From Winogradskyella sp046545555 (GTDB lineage Bacteria; Bacteroidota; Bacteroidia; Flavobacteriales; Flavobacteriaceae): a stretch of DNA of 64,000 nt. Location: positions 62,001 through 126,000 of the forward strand of contig NZ_JBHZTH010000004.1 of assembly GCF_046545555.1 (NCBI RefSeq), read 5' to 3'. Below the pieces are notes generated by a model. The model was not told the DNA's origin and did not search any database. It saw nothing but the letters and a program-made list of their open reading frames with translations. The position numbers were made by a program, and so were the translations under genes. Below are positions 26,492 to 35,596 of this stretch, one piece after another; within the stretch, counting starts at the first letter, position 1; every line of letters starts with the position of its first letter.

Positions 26492-27946
26492 ATGAAACAA
26501 AAATTAATATTAATTGCAATGGCAGTTATACTAACTTTAAGTTGTAAAAACGAAGAAAACAATAGCGAGCCTTCCGTATTAGAAGTCACGACGTTTTCAA
26601 TAAAAACGACAGCCAATAACCAAACATTTAATAATCTAGATGCTCAAGTTGAAGCTAACTTTACGAGCAAACAACCCGGATTTATTAGACGCGAAAGTGG
26701 AGTTAATGAGAGCGGTGAGTATACTGTAATAGTATATTGGAAAACACTTGCAGATGCAGAAGCATCAATGAAAAAATTTATGGGAGACAGTTCAGTTGCT
26801 GATTATGCAGGTATGATTGAAGGTCCTTCTATGAAGATGAATCGCTATACGATCAATGCAGATTTTAAAGCAGAGAATAGTCAGTTTATAGAAATGATGT
26901 CTTTTAATCTAGTTGATGGAGCTGTTATGGCAGATTTTGATTTAACAAACAATAAAGTAGCCGAAAAGACTGCTAAACAAAAAGGATTTGTGCAACGTAT
27001 TACAGGTTTTGATGAATCTGGTAGACAAGTTGTTCTAGTGTATTGGGACACTAAAGAAAACTCAGATGGTTACATACAAGCGTTTATGAGTGATACAACT
27101 TCAAAGGAGTTTATGGGTATGATGAATCAATCTTCTATACAAATGACGCGATCTCAAACCCTTTCTACTTTAAAACAACAAGAAATGTCTAAAAAAGACA
27201 AGGTTGTTGCATTATTAAACAGCTTTAATACAGGAGATCAAACACCGATTTCTTATATAAATCCAGAAAAATATATACAGCACAATTTAGGTGTAGGTGA
27301 TGGTTTAGCAGGTTTTGGAGAAGTTATGCAACACGCACCTCCAGGTGGTTTCAAAGCAAATGTTATTCGTGCGTTCCAAGATGGAGATTATGTATTTGCA
27401 CATACTGAATATGATTTTTTTGGGCCTAAGGCGGCATTTGACGTATTCAGATTTGAAGATGATAAAATTGTAGAGCATTGGGATAATATGTTGCCTGTTT
27501 CGTCTGCAAATCCTAGTGGTCATACCCAATTTGATGGTGCCACAAGCTTGACAGATTTAGATAAAACTGAAGCAAATAAAACTAAAGTACAAGACTTTAT
27601 AAATACCGTTCTTTTAAAAGGAGAAATGGATGTAATTACTAATTACATTAATCCTAAGAACTACATACAGCATAATCCTGGTGTTGCTGATGGTTTAGAA
27701 GGTTTTGGTGCTGCAATGAAATATTTTGCTGAAAATAAAATGGTAATGGAATACGATACACTGCACAAAGTGTTAGGTCAAGGTAATTTTGTGCTCACTT
27801 TAAGCGAAGGTAAGTTTGGTAAAGACGTGCATACTGCATTCTACGATTTATTTAGGTTAGAAGATGGCCTTATCGTAGAGCATTGGGATGTTATCGCACC
27901 GATACCACCAAAGGCTGAATGGAAGAATGACAATGGAAAGTTTTAA
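26492..27946 (+). CDS. Lipoprotein with two ABM-like and two SnoaL-like domains
   Basis: 484 residues. The N-terminus ends in a lipobox (LTLSC, Cys at residue 18). Two copies of a ferredoxin-like antibiotic-biosynthesis-monooxygenase (ABM) pattern follow (about 30-115 and 125-220; compare PGFIRRESGVNESGEYTVIV with KGFVQRITGFDESGRQVVLV). Then come two SnoaL/NTF2-like domains (about 232-345 and 365-470; compare YINPEKYIQHNLGVGDGLAG with YINPKNYIQHNPGVADGLEG). Such SnoaL-like proteins often carry YIQHN near a pocket that binds small molecules. The four-domain composition suggests tandem duplications. Substrate unknown. Ends with a strong terminator at 27956-27991. Confidence 0.8.
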   Translation: MKQKLILIAMAVILTLSCKNEENNSEPSVLEVTTFSIKTTANNQTFNNLDAQVEANFTSKQPGFIRRESGVNESGEYTVIVYWKTLADAEASMKKFMGDSSVADYAGMIEGPSMKMNRYTINADFKAENSQFIEMMSFNLVDGAVMADFDLTNNKVAEKTAKQKGFVQRITGFDESGRQVVLVYWDTKENSDGYIQAFMSDTTSKEFMGMMNQSSIQMTRSQTLSTLKQQEMSKKDKVVALLNSFNTGDQTPISYINPEKYIQHNLGVGDGLAGFGEVMQHAPPGGFKANVIRAFQDGDYVFAHTEYDFFGPKAAFDVFRFEDDKIVEHWDNMLPVSSANPSGHTQFDGATSLTDLDKTEANKTKVQDFINTVLLKGEMDVITNYINPKNYIQHNPGVADGLEGFGAAMKYFAENKMVMEYDTLHKVLGQGNFVLTLSEGKFGKDVHTAFYDLFRLEDGLIVEHWDVIAPIPPKAEWKNDNGKF

Positions 27947-27955
27947 TTCATAATT

Positions 27956-27991
27956 AAATATAGTGTGTGATTTTGTTTACACACTATATTT
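27956..27991 (+). terminator. Terminator after the ABM/SnoaL lipoprotein gene
   Basis: AATATAGTGTGT and ACACACTATATT form a stem of about 13 bp around a 10-base loop, with T residues on the 3' side. Confidence 0.7.
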
Positions 27992-28099
27992 CTAATCGAT
28001 TATAGAAATGATAACTCAAATTATTATTCCCAGTAGATAACTGTTTTTGAGGCTTCTTAGAAATTATAGTGATCTATAAAAAAAAGTATTATTAAATGA

Positions 28100-28225
28100 A
28101 AAACTCTAATAATAACTAATTACAAACCAAATGGAAGAATAGTAATTTTAAAATTAAGCGATGGCATTCTGCAAGAAGAAATTACCGAAAAAGTAAATGC
28201 TATAAAACGTTTTTATTACCCTTAA
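28100..28225 (+). pseudogene. Possible 41-codon coding remnant
   Basis: A frame open after TGA (28097-28099) to TAA (28223-28225) reads in part NYKPNGRIVILKLSDG and ILQEEITEKVNAIKRFYYP. It has no start codon but looks like real protein sequence and ends 10 bp before a strong terminator (28236-28271). It may be the 3' end of a lost gene. Family not recognised; it could also be chance. Confidence 0.3.
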
Positions 28226-28235
28226 TTATGTCTCT

Positions 28236-28271
28236 AAAACCCATTCAAGTATTTGAATGGGTTTTTATTTT
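28236..28271 (+). terminator. Strong terminator with no intact gene in front of it
   Basis: AAAACCCATTCAA and TTTGAATGGGTTTT form a 13 bp stem with a 4-base loop, followed by TATTTTAT. The only upstream candidates are the remnant at 28100-28225 or a small RNA. Confidence 0.75.
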
Positions 28272-28351
28272 ATAACGCTTTACTACAGGGTACTTATACT
28301 CAGAATTGCAATTCATCTCTATTATATTACAATTCGGTAATTGAGAATGTA

Positions 28352-28378
28352 TTGTTATTACAATTTAGAATAGGTTTG
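28352..28378 (+). promoter_or_regulatory. Promoter of the serine hydrolase gene
   Basis: TTG (28352-28354), 16 bp, TAGGTTTG (28371-28378); the start codon at 28400 or 28409 follows closely. Confidence 0.6.
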
Positions 28379-28399
28379 CTGTATCTTTAAAATATTAGG

Positions 28400-29461
28400 A
28401 TGCGAGTTATGGAAAACAAAAATCAAAAGACGAGTAAAGCAAAGCAAATTTTTAGGATCGTATTATTTTTTGGGACGTTTATTTCTTTATGGTTTGTGCC
28501 ATGGATTTTAGTTAAAGCCTGGATAATGCCATTGCCAAATACCATACAAGAGCAAGTGGACCAGGCCCGAAGTTATGGTTTTGAAGGTGTAATCGTTTAT
28601 GTAGATGAAGGAAATAAGCCGCCAGCATTTTATGCCTCAGGTTATAATAACCGAGAATTAAAAACACCAGCTAATCCTAAAGCCTTATTTAAAATTGCCA
28701 GTATTAGTAAGCTCTATGTTGCTGTTTCTATAACGCAATTAGTGCATAATAACCGTTTGTCTTTAGATAAAACGCTTGTAGATTATTTCCCAGAACTTGC
28801 AGATAGAATAAAGCATGCAGATAAAATCACGCTACGCATGTTGGTGCAGCATAGAAGTGGTATTCCTAATTTTACAGATCGTGCTGAGTATTGGAAGAAT
28901 CAACCAAATACCAATATAGATGTACTTCAATATGTGCTAGATTTGCCAGCAGATTTTGAACCAAACGAAGATTATGGGTATTCTAACACCAACTATTTAT
29001 TGCTTTCGCGTATTATAGAACAGGTTTCTGGAGAAAGTAGACAAGACTATTTTAAGAAAAACATTTTAAACCCACTTGGGCTAAAAAATACGTTTGGCTC
29101 ATTGGCTGAAGTAGATATAGACGATGTTATGAGTGGATATTATGTAGGTTTAGACAACGACTTTAAGACCGAAGAACAAGGTATGCTTGCTACTGCAGAA
29201 GATGTAGGTCTATTTTTAAGAGCCTTAAACGATGGTTCATTACTCAATGAAAAAGAAATGGAAATATATGCGTCTATTTATGAATTTAATCATGGAGGAT
29301 TGGTTGCAGGTTACCAATGTATGGCAGAATATCATAAAGATATTGATGCCGTAGTCGTACAATTTATGAATACCACCGACTTTGAAGGTTACCAATGGAA
29401 TTTGTTAGAAATAACCCATAGTCGTGTTGTAAAAATCTTGCAAAAAAGAAAGACGGAATGA
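28400..29461 (+). CDS. Serine beta-lactamase-like (class C/PBP4*-type) hydrolase
   Basis: 353 residues; ATGs at 28400 and 28409 are both usable. A transmembrane segment (about residues 15-38) anchors the protein, with the catalytic domain outside the inner membrane. SISK is the SxxK nucleophile motif, YSNTNY the YxN motif, and FNHGGLVAG sits where the KTG-like HxG motif is expected. The family includes esterases, D-aminopeptidases and penicillin-binding proteins, so the substrate is open; it need not confer resistance. Monocistronic with its own promoter. Confidence 0.88.
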   Translation: MRVMENKNQKTSKAKQIFRIVLFFGTFISLWFVPWILVKAWIMPLPNTIQEQVDQARSYGFEGVIVYVDEGNKPPAFYASGYNNRELKTPANPKALFKIASISKLYVAVSITQLVHNNRLSLDKTLVDYFPELADRIKHADKITLRMLVQHRSGIPNFTDRAEYWKNQPNTNIDVLQYVLDLPADFEPNEDYGYSNTNYLLLSRIIEQVSGESRQDYFKKNILNPLGLKNTFGSLAEVDIDDVMSGYYVGLDNDFKTEEQGMLATAEDVGLFLRALNDGSLLNEKEMEIYASIYEFNHGGLVAGYQCMAEYHKDIDAVVVQFMNTTDFEGYQWNLLEITHSRVVKILQKRKTE

Positions 29462-29582
29462 TTTTTATTCAACCCTACTAATACGATTATAAATAAAGCT
29501 AATTCTCCTAAATCAGTTAAGTAGATTTTAGACGCTTTAAAAAATTAATTAACAAAGTAGGAGAGTGGTCTAAATAAATATA

Positions 29583-31679
29583 TCAGTATTTATCTTTTTT
29601 CTTATTGGAGTATACCACAAAAACAACCAAAATAAGTGCTATGACAAGCGCTGTACCAAATAACCAGAAAAAAACAGAAATTACATTAGAAGCCACTTCA
29701 TCACTTTCAAAGGCTGTATCAAATGGTTTGGTTTTTGCTTCACTTTTAGGTATATAAATATAATAAGATAGTATTTGTTCTACTTCTTTAGATTTTGCAT
29801 AAAATTCTTTAAAATCTTCAGGTTTTACGTAGCTATTTTTATTTTCATATTCATAATCTATATAGAGAATATCCTTTAGACTATTCATTTTACTCGTCAT
29901 AGAAAATTCAAAATTTTTAGAGCTTACCGCAATATCATCTTTCTCTAAATTCCAACGGCTTGGCAATTTAATAGTGACATGATGCTTCTTATGGGCAGGA
30001 TAATAAAGCGCATATGGTGTTTTTCGTGTTTTTTCATCTGGTGAAATAAAAACATCGTGAATACTGTATGGAATAAAATCAACAGAAATATTTTTATCAC
30101 TACCAACCATAGGTTGCCAGATTTCATTTATTCTATAATGCTCTTCAACAATTATTTTGTTAGATATACTGTCGTCATCAAATGTAGGATTCGCTATAAC
30201 TTCAACACCCTCATATAGGTTTTCATAATAGCTTTTAAAATCCTTACTAATTGAAGATAAGCTAGTTGATTTATAGAGCATTCTCATGTCATCAGCATCA
30301 GAGCCTTTATAAGTACTTAGGACTTTTAAAGTACCAGAACCACCTATTGTAGGTATATCAAAAACATCAAATACTTCAACCAAATCCTTACTATTACTAG
30401 TAGCTTGTTGTAAAGTATTATTGCCCTCTTTTATAACGAGTACCTTGCCATAATCTGGAAATGGTACCGATTTATAATACCCAAATTGATTACTTATCGT
30501 TGGGTCATAAAATAAGCTGTTATTGTCACTATCTATAACATTTACAACCACATGATCAAACACCTTTGGTGAAGGTAAAAACTGATGCAAAGATTCTCCG
30601 TAGACAGCGTTAGCAAAAACTGGGTAGGCTTCTATACCCATTTGGCGAAGCATGGTTACCATGAGCCAACTCTTATCTTTACAATCACCAAAACGCTGTT
30701 CTAAAACTTTATTAGGAGAAAAAGGTTTGTATGCACCAATGCCAGACTCTAAACCAAGATATCTAATATCGTCTTGTACAAACTTCAGCGTGGCAGAAAT
30801 ACGTTCACTTTCTCTTTCATAAGTTTCTGTGATAAGATTAATCTTTGCTTGTAATTCTGGTGCTAGTTTTACATCATCTTGGTAAATAGCCAAAGCCCAA
30901 TTTACAACAGCATTCCAATCCTCATAATTGGATACAAACACGTTATTATACGTCAAATACCAACTTGGCATGTTGTCCTCAAAGGCTGGTTTTTTTGGAA
31001 GGTTAGCCTGCCAATGATAGGTTGTATAACCTTTATACGAGCCAATTGTTGGTTCAATATCCGTATTTACAGTTTTATGTTTTAGTACTTTTTTAGCTAT
31101 AATATAGTAGTTGATTTTGCCAATGGGCTGAAAATCGTTTAACGACGTACCACCAGAAAAGCCATCCTTATGTATGGGATTAAAACCTTTAATGGTATAG
31201 CTTATGTCTAAAATATCCCCATTTCTAATATCGGCTAGATTGTTTACGGCGTTAAGGCTTCCATCATAAATATAACTTTCCGCATTAGATTCTTGTCTAA
31301 TGGTCTGAAAATCATTGACCTTAAGCTTATTTATAGTTTTTCCATTCCGATATACAGATATATTATGCAATATAAGTTGTTGGTACGTAGGATCGTAGTT
31401 AATAGAAATAGCAGAACCATCTTGCACACCAACATTATCAGTTATTTTTTTTACCAAACGGATATAACGCTCTTTTTTTGGTACATGTATTTGCTCATCG
31501 TTTAGTAAGGTAAGCAAACCATAAGAGATTTCCTGTAAATCAATATTTGGGTTTTTCTCGTAGGATTGATTAACGACCCAATTAGGCGCATTACTGACTT
31601 TAATCTGAGAATTTCCAATATTAAAACTGCAAAAAAAGCAGACAAGTAAAGCGTAAAAGTTGATGGTTTTGTAAGTCAT
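29583..31679 (-). CDS. DUF3857 and transglutaminase-like domain membrane-anchored protein
   Basis: 698 residues. A signal peptide ends near GNSQ (residue ~24). DUF3857 spans roughly 50-240. A transglutaminase-like cysteine-protease fold follows, with Cys in RFGDCKDKSWLM, His in VFDHVVVNV and Asp in LFYDPTISNQ. A beta-rich domain follows, and a single C-terminal transmembrane segment (~668-690) precedes a short basic tail. The protein should face the periplasm. Flavobacteria commonly have one or more copies; function is unknown, perhaps peptide or protein crosslink processing. It converges with the serine hydrolase gene, 121 bp away. Confidence 0.85.
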   Translation of the reverse strand: MTYKTINFYALLVCFFCSFNIGNSQIKVSNAPNWVVNQSYEKNPNIDLQEISYGLLTLLNDEQIHVPKKERYIRLVKKITDNVGVQDGSAISINYDPTYQQLILHNISVYRNGKTINKLKVNDFQTIRQESNAESYIYDGSLNAVNNLADIRNGDILDISYTIKGFNPIHKDGFSGGTSLNDFQPIGKINYYIIAKKVLKHKTVNTDIEPTIGSYKGYTTYHWQANLPKKPAFEDNMPSWYLTYNNVFVSNYEDWNAVVNWALAIYQDDVKLAPELQAKINLITETYERESERISATLKFVQDDIRYLGLESGIGAYKPFSPNKVLEQRFGDCKDKSWLMVTMLRQMGIEAYPVFANAVYGESLHQFLPSPKVFDHVVVNVIDSDNNSLFYDPTISNQFGYYKSVPFPDYGKVLVIKEGNNTLQQATSNSKDLVEVFDVFDIPTIGGSGTLKVLSTYKGSDADDMRMLYKSTSLSSISKDFKSYYENLYEGVEVIANPTFDDDSISNKIIVEEHYRINEIWQPMVGSDKNISVDFIPYSIHDVFISPDEKTRKTPYALYYPAHKKHHVTIKLPSRWNLEKDDIAVSSKNFEFSMTSKMNSLKDILYIDYEYENKNSYVKPEDFKEFYAKSKEVEQILSYYIYIPKSEAKTKPFDTAFESDEVASNVISVFFWLFGTALVIALILVVFVVYSNKKKDKY

Positions 31680-31754
31680 ATAAATCGATTGGAAAACAAA
31701 TTAACTAAAAATATGATGGATATAGATTTAAATAACTTAAAATATGAGACAATA

Positions 31755-31794
31755 AAGAAAAGGGCAGAGGAGAGGAGAAAAATGTTTGAGGAAT
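31755..31794. repeat. Purine-rich dispersed repeat, copy 1
   Basis: About 40 bp, containing GGGCAGAGGAGAGGAGAAAA and ending TTGAGGAATG. It closely matches 33573-33611 in the same orientation; a looser relative lies at 35508-35556. With copy 2 it brackets the degraded segment 31.8-33.57 kb. Confidence 0.55.
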
Positions 31795-31884
31795 GTTTAA
31801 AATATTCACTTATGTGCTTAAATCAAATTTCCACAAATTTCATTACATTTATGCATTCCCTTAATTATTAGCGTATAAAATAAT

Positions 31885-32028
31885 TTAACGATTTTGTCTT
31901 TTGGCTAATAACTCTTCTTGTTTTAAAATAGTTATTACGGTTTCAATTATTGAGCGTTGCGTATTATTGTTATTAAAGTAATAAGCATAAAAACCTTCTT
32001 CAAAGGATAAAAAAGCCAACCATGTATA
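31885..32028 (-). pseudogene. 3' remnant of an unknown protein gene
   Basis: On the minus strand a 47-codon frame from 32028 to the stop at 31885-31887 reads YTWLAFLSFEEGFYAYYFNN and ends VITILKQEELLAKRQNR. The residue composition is protein-like, but there is no ATG and the frame is closed upstream by TAA at 32029-32031. It is best read as the C-terminal end of a gene whose front has been deleted. Family not recognised. It lies head-to-head with the degraded TPR kinase. Confidence 0.5.
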
Positions 32029-32047
32029 TTAATATAAATATCGATTT

Positions 32048-33404
32048 GTGATTTTTAATAAAATATTTTCATTTACTTTTTTTTTAATAGTAGTATGTAC
32101 TCCATCCTTTGCTCAAGACAGTATAAATGCTGATAGCCTTAATCAAATTTTAAGGCAAAAGAACCTTACTAAAGAAGAGGTTTTTCGAATTTTGAGTTTA
32201 AAGTCTTATTATCATAAAAGGGCAGATTCCTCTCTGCTTTTTGCAAAACAGGCGTTAGCAATCGCAAAAGAAATAAACAATACGATACTGCAAGCTAATG
32301 CATGGGAAGAAATTGGCCATGTAGAAAGGAGTTTAGGAAATAATTCTATAGCATTAGATGCGTCTTTAACTGCACTTAGAATATATGATTCTTTAGGTCT
32401 AAAAGAACAGACTGCTGCTACTTATGGTCAATTAGCTAGTAATTCTACAAGTGATGAAGATTATAACTCTGCAATTAATTATTTAAAAAAAGCAGAAGAG
32501 ATATATGCTAATTCTGATAATAGGGGAAATCTTATATTAACCAAACTCAATCTTGGTGAAACTCATCGTTTGGCAGGAAAACTTGATAGTGCTATTATCT
32601 ATTTTGAAGAAACCCTAAAAAGAAATAAAACACTTAATAACACTATTGTGCAAGGCTATTCACTAGGAAATCTAGGATTAGTATTATCTACTCAAGGTAA
32701 TTTTGAAGCTGCAAAACAGCATCTTAACGAGGCTATAGAAATCTTAACACCTTTAGATGATTCGTACTCTACATCTGTTTATCTTGGAGAGCTTGGAGAC
32801 ATTAATATAAAGGAGCAAAATTTTAATTTAGGAGAATCGAAGTTATTAGAAGCTTTTAATATCGCGCACAAAGCTGGTCTTAAAGAACAGATTAAAGATT
32901 TTAGTAAAAAACTCACTGATTTTTATAAAGATCGAAAACATTATGATAAAGCTTTAAGTTATTTAGAGGTAAATCGCAAATACCAAGACAGTTTAGTTAA
33001 TGAAGTTTCTGTAAAAGAAATAGAGCAAATTAAAGCACGTTTCCAAATTGATAAAAGAGAAACTGAAATTGAATTGATAAATATAAAGACTGCAAACAAA
33101 AAAAATCAAATGATTTGGTTAGCTAGTGGTCTATTAATATTCTGTGTATTAGCTTATATGCTATATAGAAGCAATAAAGCCGCTAAAAAAGTAAATAAAC
33201 GTGTGTCTTCTCAAAATGTAATTATAGAAAAGCTAGAGCAAGAAAAAGCGATGCTATTAAAAGAACTCAGGCATCGTAAAGAATAAACTGCAGATGATTT
33301 TGAATCTTTTAAATCTTCAAGATAGTGATAAATGTTTTTATATACTTCACATTAAAACCAATATTAATAAAGCTTCTGGGATATTTTACATAATATCATT
33401 ATAG
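32048..33404 (+). pseudogene. TPR sensor histidine kinase, frameshifted and truncated
   Basis: The open frame 32048-33286 encodes 412 residues from a GTG start (no ATG available): a signal peptide (to SFAQ), TPR repeats to about residue 320, a transmembrane segment (MIWLASGLLIFCVLAYMLYR) and a coiled coil ending LLKELRHRKE. Shifting frame at 33276 continues VKNKLQMILNLLNLQDSD, exactly what follows the H-box of HisKA_2 histidine kinases (HRVKNNLQ...). One GT of an expected CGTGTAAAG appears lost. After about 45 codons this frame also ends (33404), and no HATPase domain follows. The autokinase is therefore dead. The sensor half resembles that of the cyclase at 41605-43410. Confidence 0.8.
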
Positions 33405-33681
33405 TTGACTAATGGTATGTTCTTACCAAATAACAAATAATAGCATTTGTCCTATAATGTACTTGCGTTATGTACAACATGGGCTTTGGTTAAAAGCGCA
33501 TGTTAGTCTTCTTATCTGTAGAAAAATTTAATCTATAAGTTGCTTTACTCAGTTAATGGAACACTCTTTTTAAGAAAGGGTAGAGGAGTGGAGAAAAATG
33601 TGTGTGGAATGGGTAAATGTATTTAAGGATAAACTATTACGTTTTAATCAAACGTTAATCAACCGTATTTATAATTAGCTA
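33405..33681. other. Noncoding stretch between the kinase remnant and the PD-(D/E)XK-like gene
   Basis: No gene is seen. It holds a TGTCCTATAATGTAC segment at about 33455-33469, related to 40813-40827, and the purine-rich repeat copy 2. Confidence 0.4.
33573..33611. repeat. Purine-rich dispersed repeat, copy 2
   Basis: Contains GGGTAGAGGAGTGGAGAAAA followed by ATGTGTGTGGAATG, an almost ungapped match to 31755-31794. The bases just before it (TAATGGAACACTCTTTTTAA) match the third copy near the tRNA-like gene. Confidence 0.55.
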
Positions 33682-35421
33682 TTATTCTTCTTCAAATAAA
33701 ACACTAGCCTTTTCAAGTAAATCTTTACCAGATCTTTGATAACCTAACTTTTCTATTTTATTATCGATATAAAAAGAAAAAGGCAGTAGGGAATTTTCAA
33801 TTAACTTATTTACTTCTTCTTGACTTCTAGGTCTTGGTCGTGCATTTGCAAGATTAAATCTTAAATAATATTTTTCATATTCAAGTAAGGCGTTTTGTAT
33901 AGTTATTTTCCTTTTTATTAGAGCATCCTTATTAAACATTAAGGTTTCAACATCAATAATTACAAGGTCGTGAACTCTTGAAATATCTAATCCTAAATCT
34001 CTTAATCGTGTCAATTCTGAAACAAACCATGTATTTATTACATTATTTAATCCAGCAGCATTAAACATTCTGTAATGTAAAATTAATATTGGAAATATTT
34101 GAACTCTAGTCAATGGTATGTTCGGGTCATAAATAACTTCACCATTAAGTATTTTTCTAATAGTTTCTACTAATTGTCTGACAGCTTTAGGACTACCATT
34201 TTCATTTTCAAAAAGCTTGATCTTCAGTTCATTTTCTAAATCTCTGTAATCAAAAGATTGCTTACTTTCCTTACTTATCAAAATGTCTTTAGATTCGTAT
34301 ATGTGGATATACTTACCATTTCGCATATAGTAATCTGGCGCGCCATCCATGACACCATCTAGTACAGAACCAGATTTTTGAATATATCTATTACCGTAAA
34401 TTTCTTTTAACAACTTAGATAAAACGTATTGCTCACTAAATTGATACGTTTTAAGGTTATAAAAGCCAGTAACTTTATCTGTATTTGGCAATTGATTATT
34501 AATAGCTTTCAATCTAAAAAATAGTCCATTATAAATCATTTCAATTGTAAATAAAGGAGAAATGATTCTGTACTTATCTTCTTCAAATTTGTATAAAGGA
34601 TTACTTCTCACTTTTAGAAAATCAACTTCAGTAATTGATTCATCAACACTAGCTACATGCTTATCGATGAATGCCATACTTTCTTGTTCTTCTAGATGAA
34701 TTTCGACATGAGATTCTTTATCCATCATTAAAACTGCCTGGACTATTCCGAATAGACGTTTTAGATAATCTTTATAATCTGCAACTTCGTAATGCGCATA
34801 AAAGGCTTCAAGCAAAGCTTGACAGTCTTCTCGTTCGGATAAAAATTCAAAATAAAATAAGGCTCTCTTAAATTGACATTCGTAAAGTTTTTCAACTCTA
34901 AAATTTATAATATCATTGTTGTGAAAGCTAATCTGCAAAAGTGCCTGAGCAGCAGTAAAGGCTAAATTATTTTCCTCTCTTATTTGGGTACTTTTTATAT
35001 CCCTCTCAGTAATTGTAATTTGATTTAATAGAACATAAGCTTTAAAAGTATCTTGCTCAATTTCTTGGTTTGTTTTTGTAGTTTCTTGTTCGTCAGGTAT
35101 GTGATCAAAAATGAACTCAAAAAGCCTTAAACTGGATACTGGATAAGGCACTTCATAAAAACTTAGAGGGTATGATTCATTTTCTACATATTGTAATATA
35201 TTAGAATATATAGTTTGTGCAAAATCAGAGTTTTCAGAGCTGAAATACATTTGCAAAAAATGAATAATATCAGAGTATCTTGATTTCTCTGTGTTGAAAC
35301 CTAAAAAAAAAGAACCCATTTTTAACAAGTCGGATTTATCAATTCCTGATAAGTACTCCTCTAATGTAGAGCGTTCTTCATTTGGGAAACAGGCTTCAAA
35401 ATTAATTCCGAGTTTAAACAA
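33682..35421 (-). CDS. Uncharacterised protein with PD-(D/E)XK nuclease-like motif
   Basis: 579 residues, no signal peptide or membrane segment, so cytoplasmic. I do not recognise a named family. Residues 1-330 are mostly helical and acidic. Around residues 355-380 the sequence GAPDYYMRNGKYIHIYESKD has the spacing of a PD-(D/E)XK nuclease core: Asp363, then Glu376-x-Lys378 at the end of a hydrophobic strand. The C-terminal part includes a strand-rich segment (TRVQIFPILILHYRMFNAAG and DLVIIDVETLMF). It is transcribed away from the tRNA-like gene and the 1,264-residue gene. Setting in a repeat-rich accessory region suggests a defence or mobile-element role, which is inference. The gene itself is intact. 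Confidence 0.75.
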   Translation of the reverse strand: MFKLGINFEACFPNEERSTLEEYLSGIDKSDLLKMGSFFLGFNTEKSRYSDIIHFLQMYFSSENSDFAQTIYSNILQYVENESYPLSFYEVPYPVSSLRLFEFIFDHIPDEQETTKTNQEIEQDTFKAYVLLNQITITERDIKSTQIREENNLAFTAAQALLQISFHNNDIINFRVEKLYECQFKRALFYFEFLSEREDCQALLEAFYAHYEVADYKDYLKRLFGIVQAVLMMDKESHVEIHLEEQESMAFIDKHVASVDESITEVDFLKVRSNPLYKFEEDKYRIISPLFTIEMIYNGLFFRLKAINNQLPNTDKVTGFYNLKTYQFSEQYVLSKLLKEIYGNRYIQKSGSVLDGVMDGAPDYYMRNGKYIHIYESKDILISKESKQSFDYRDLENELKIKLFENENGSPKAVRQLVETIRKILNGEVIYDPNIPLTRVQIFPILILHYRMFNAAGLNNVINTWFVSELTRLRDLGLDISRVHDLVIIDVETLMFNKDALIKRKITIQNALLEYEKYYLRFNLANARPRPRSQEEVNKLIENSLLPFSFYIDNKIEKLGYQRSGKDLLEKASVLFEEE

Positions 35422-35507
35422 TTATTCTAGTTCTTTTGATTAATTCAACAAGTTAAAAAATAATATCACCCACTTAAACTAAAACCAAAATAAATGTTGT
35501 TACTCTT

Positions 35508-35556
35508 CTAATGAAGCACTCTTTTTACGAAGTGATGATAGGAGAAAAGCGGAGTG
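35508..35556. repeat. Dispersed repeat, divergent copy 3
   Basis: CTAATGAAGCACTCTTTTTA and the following purine-rich bases (AGGAGAAAAGCGGAGTG) match the 5' half of the 33.55-33.61 kb copy. It lies just upstream of the tRNA-like gene. Confidence 0.4.
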
Positions 35557-35596
35557 TCTAAGCAAAAAATGGCATAATAATTGCAGTATTAAACAT

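Noticed and set aside
31689..31871. 60-codon plus-strand frame
   Set aside because: Covers the dispersed purine-rich repeat, which explains its KRAEERRK-like translation; no homologous feature seen.
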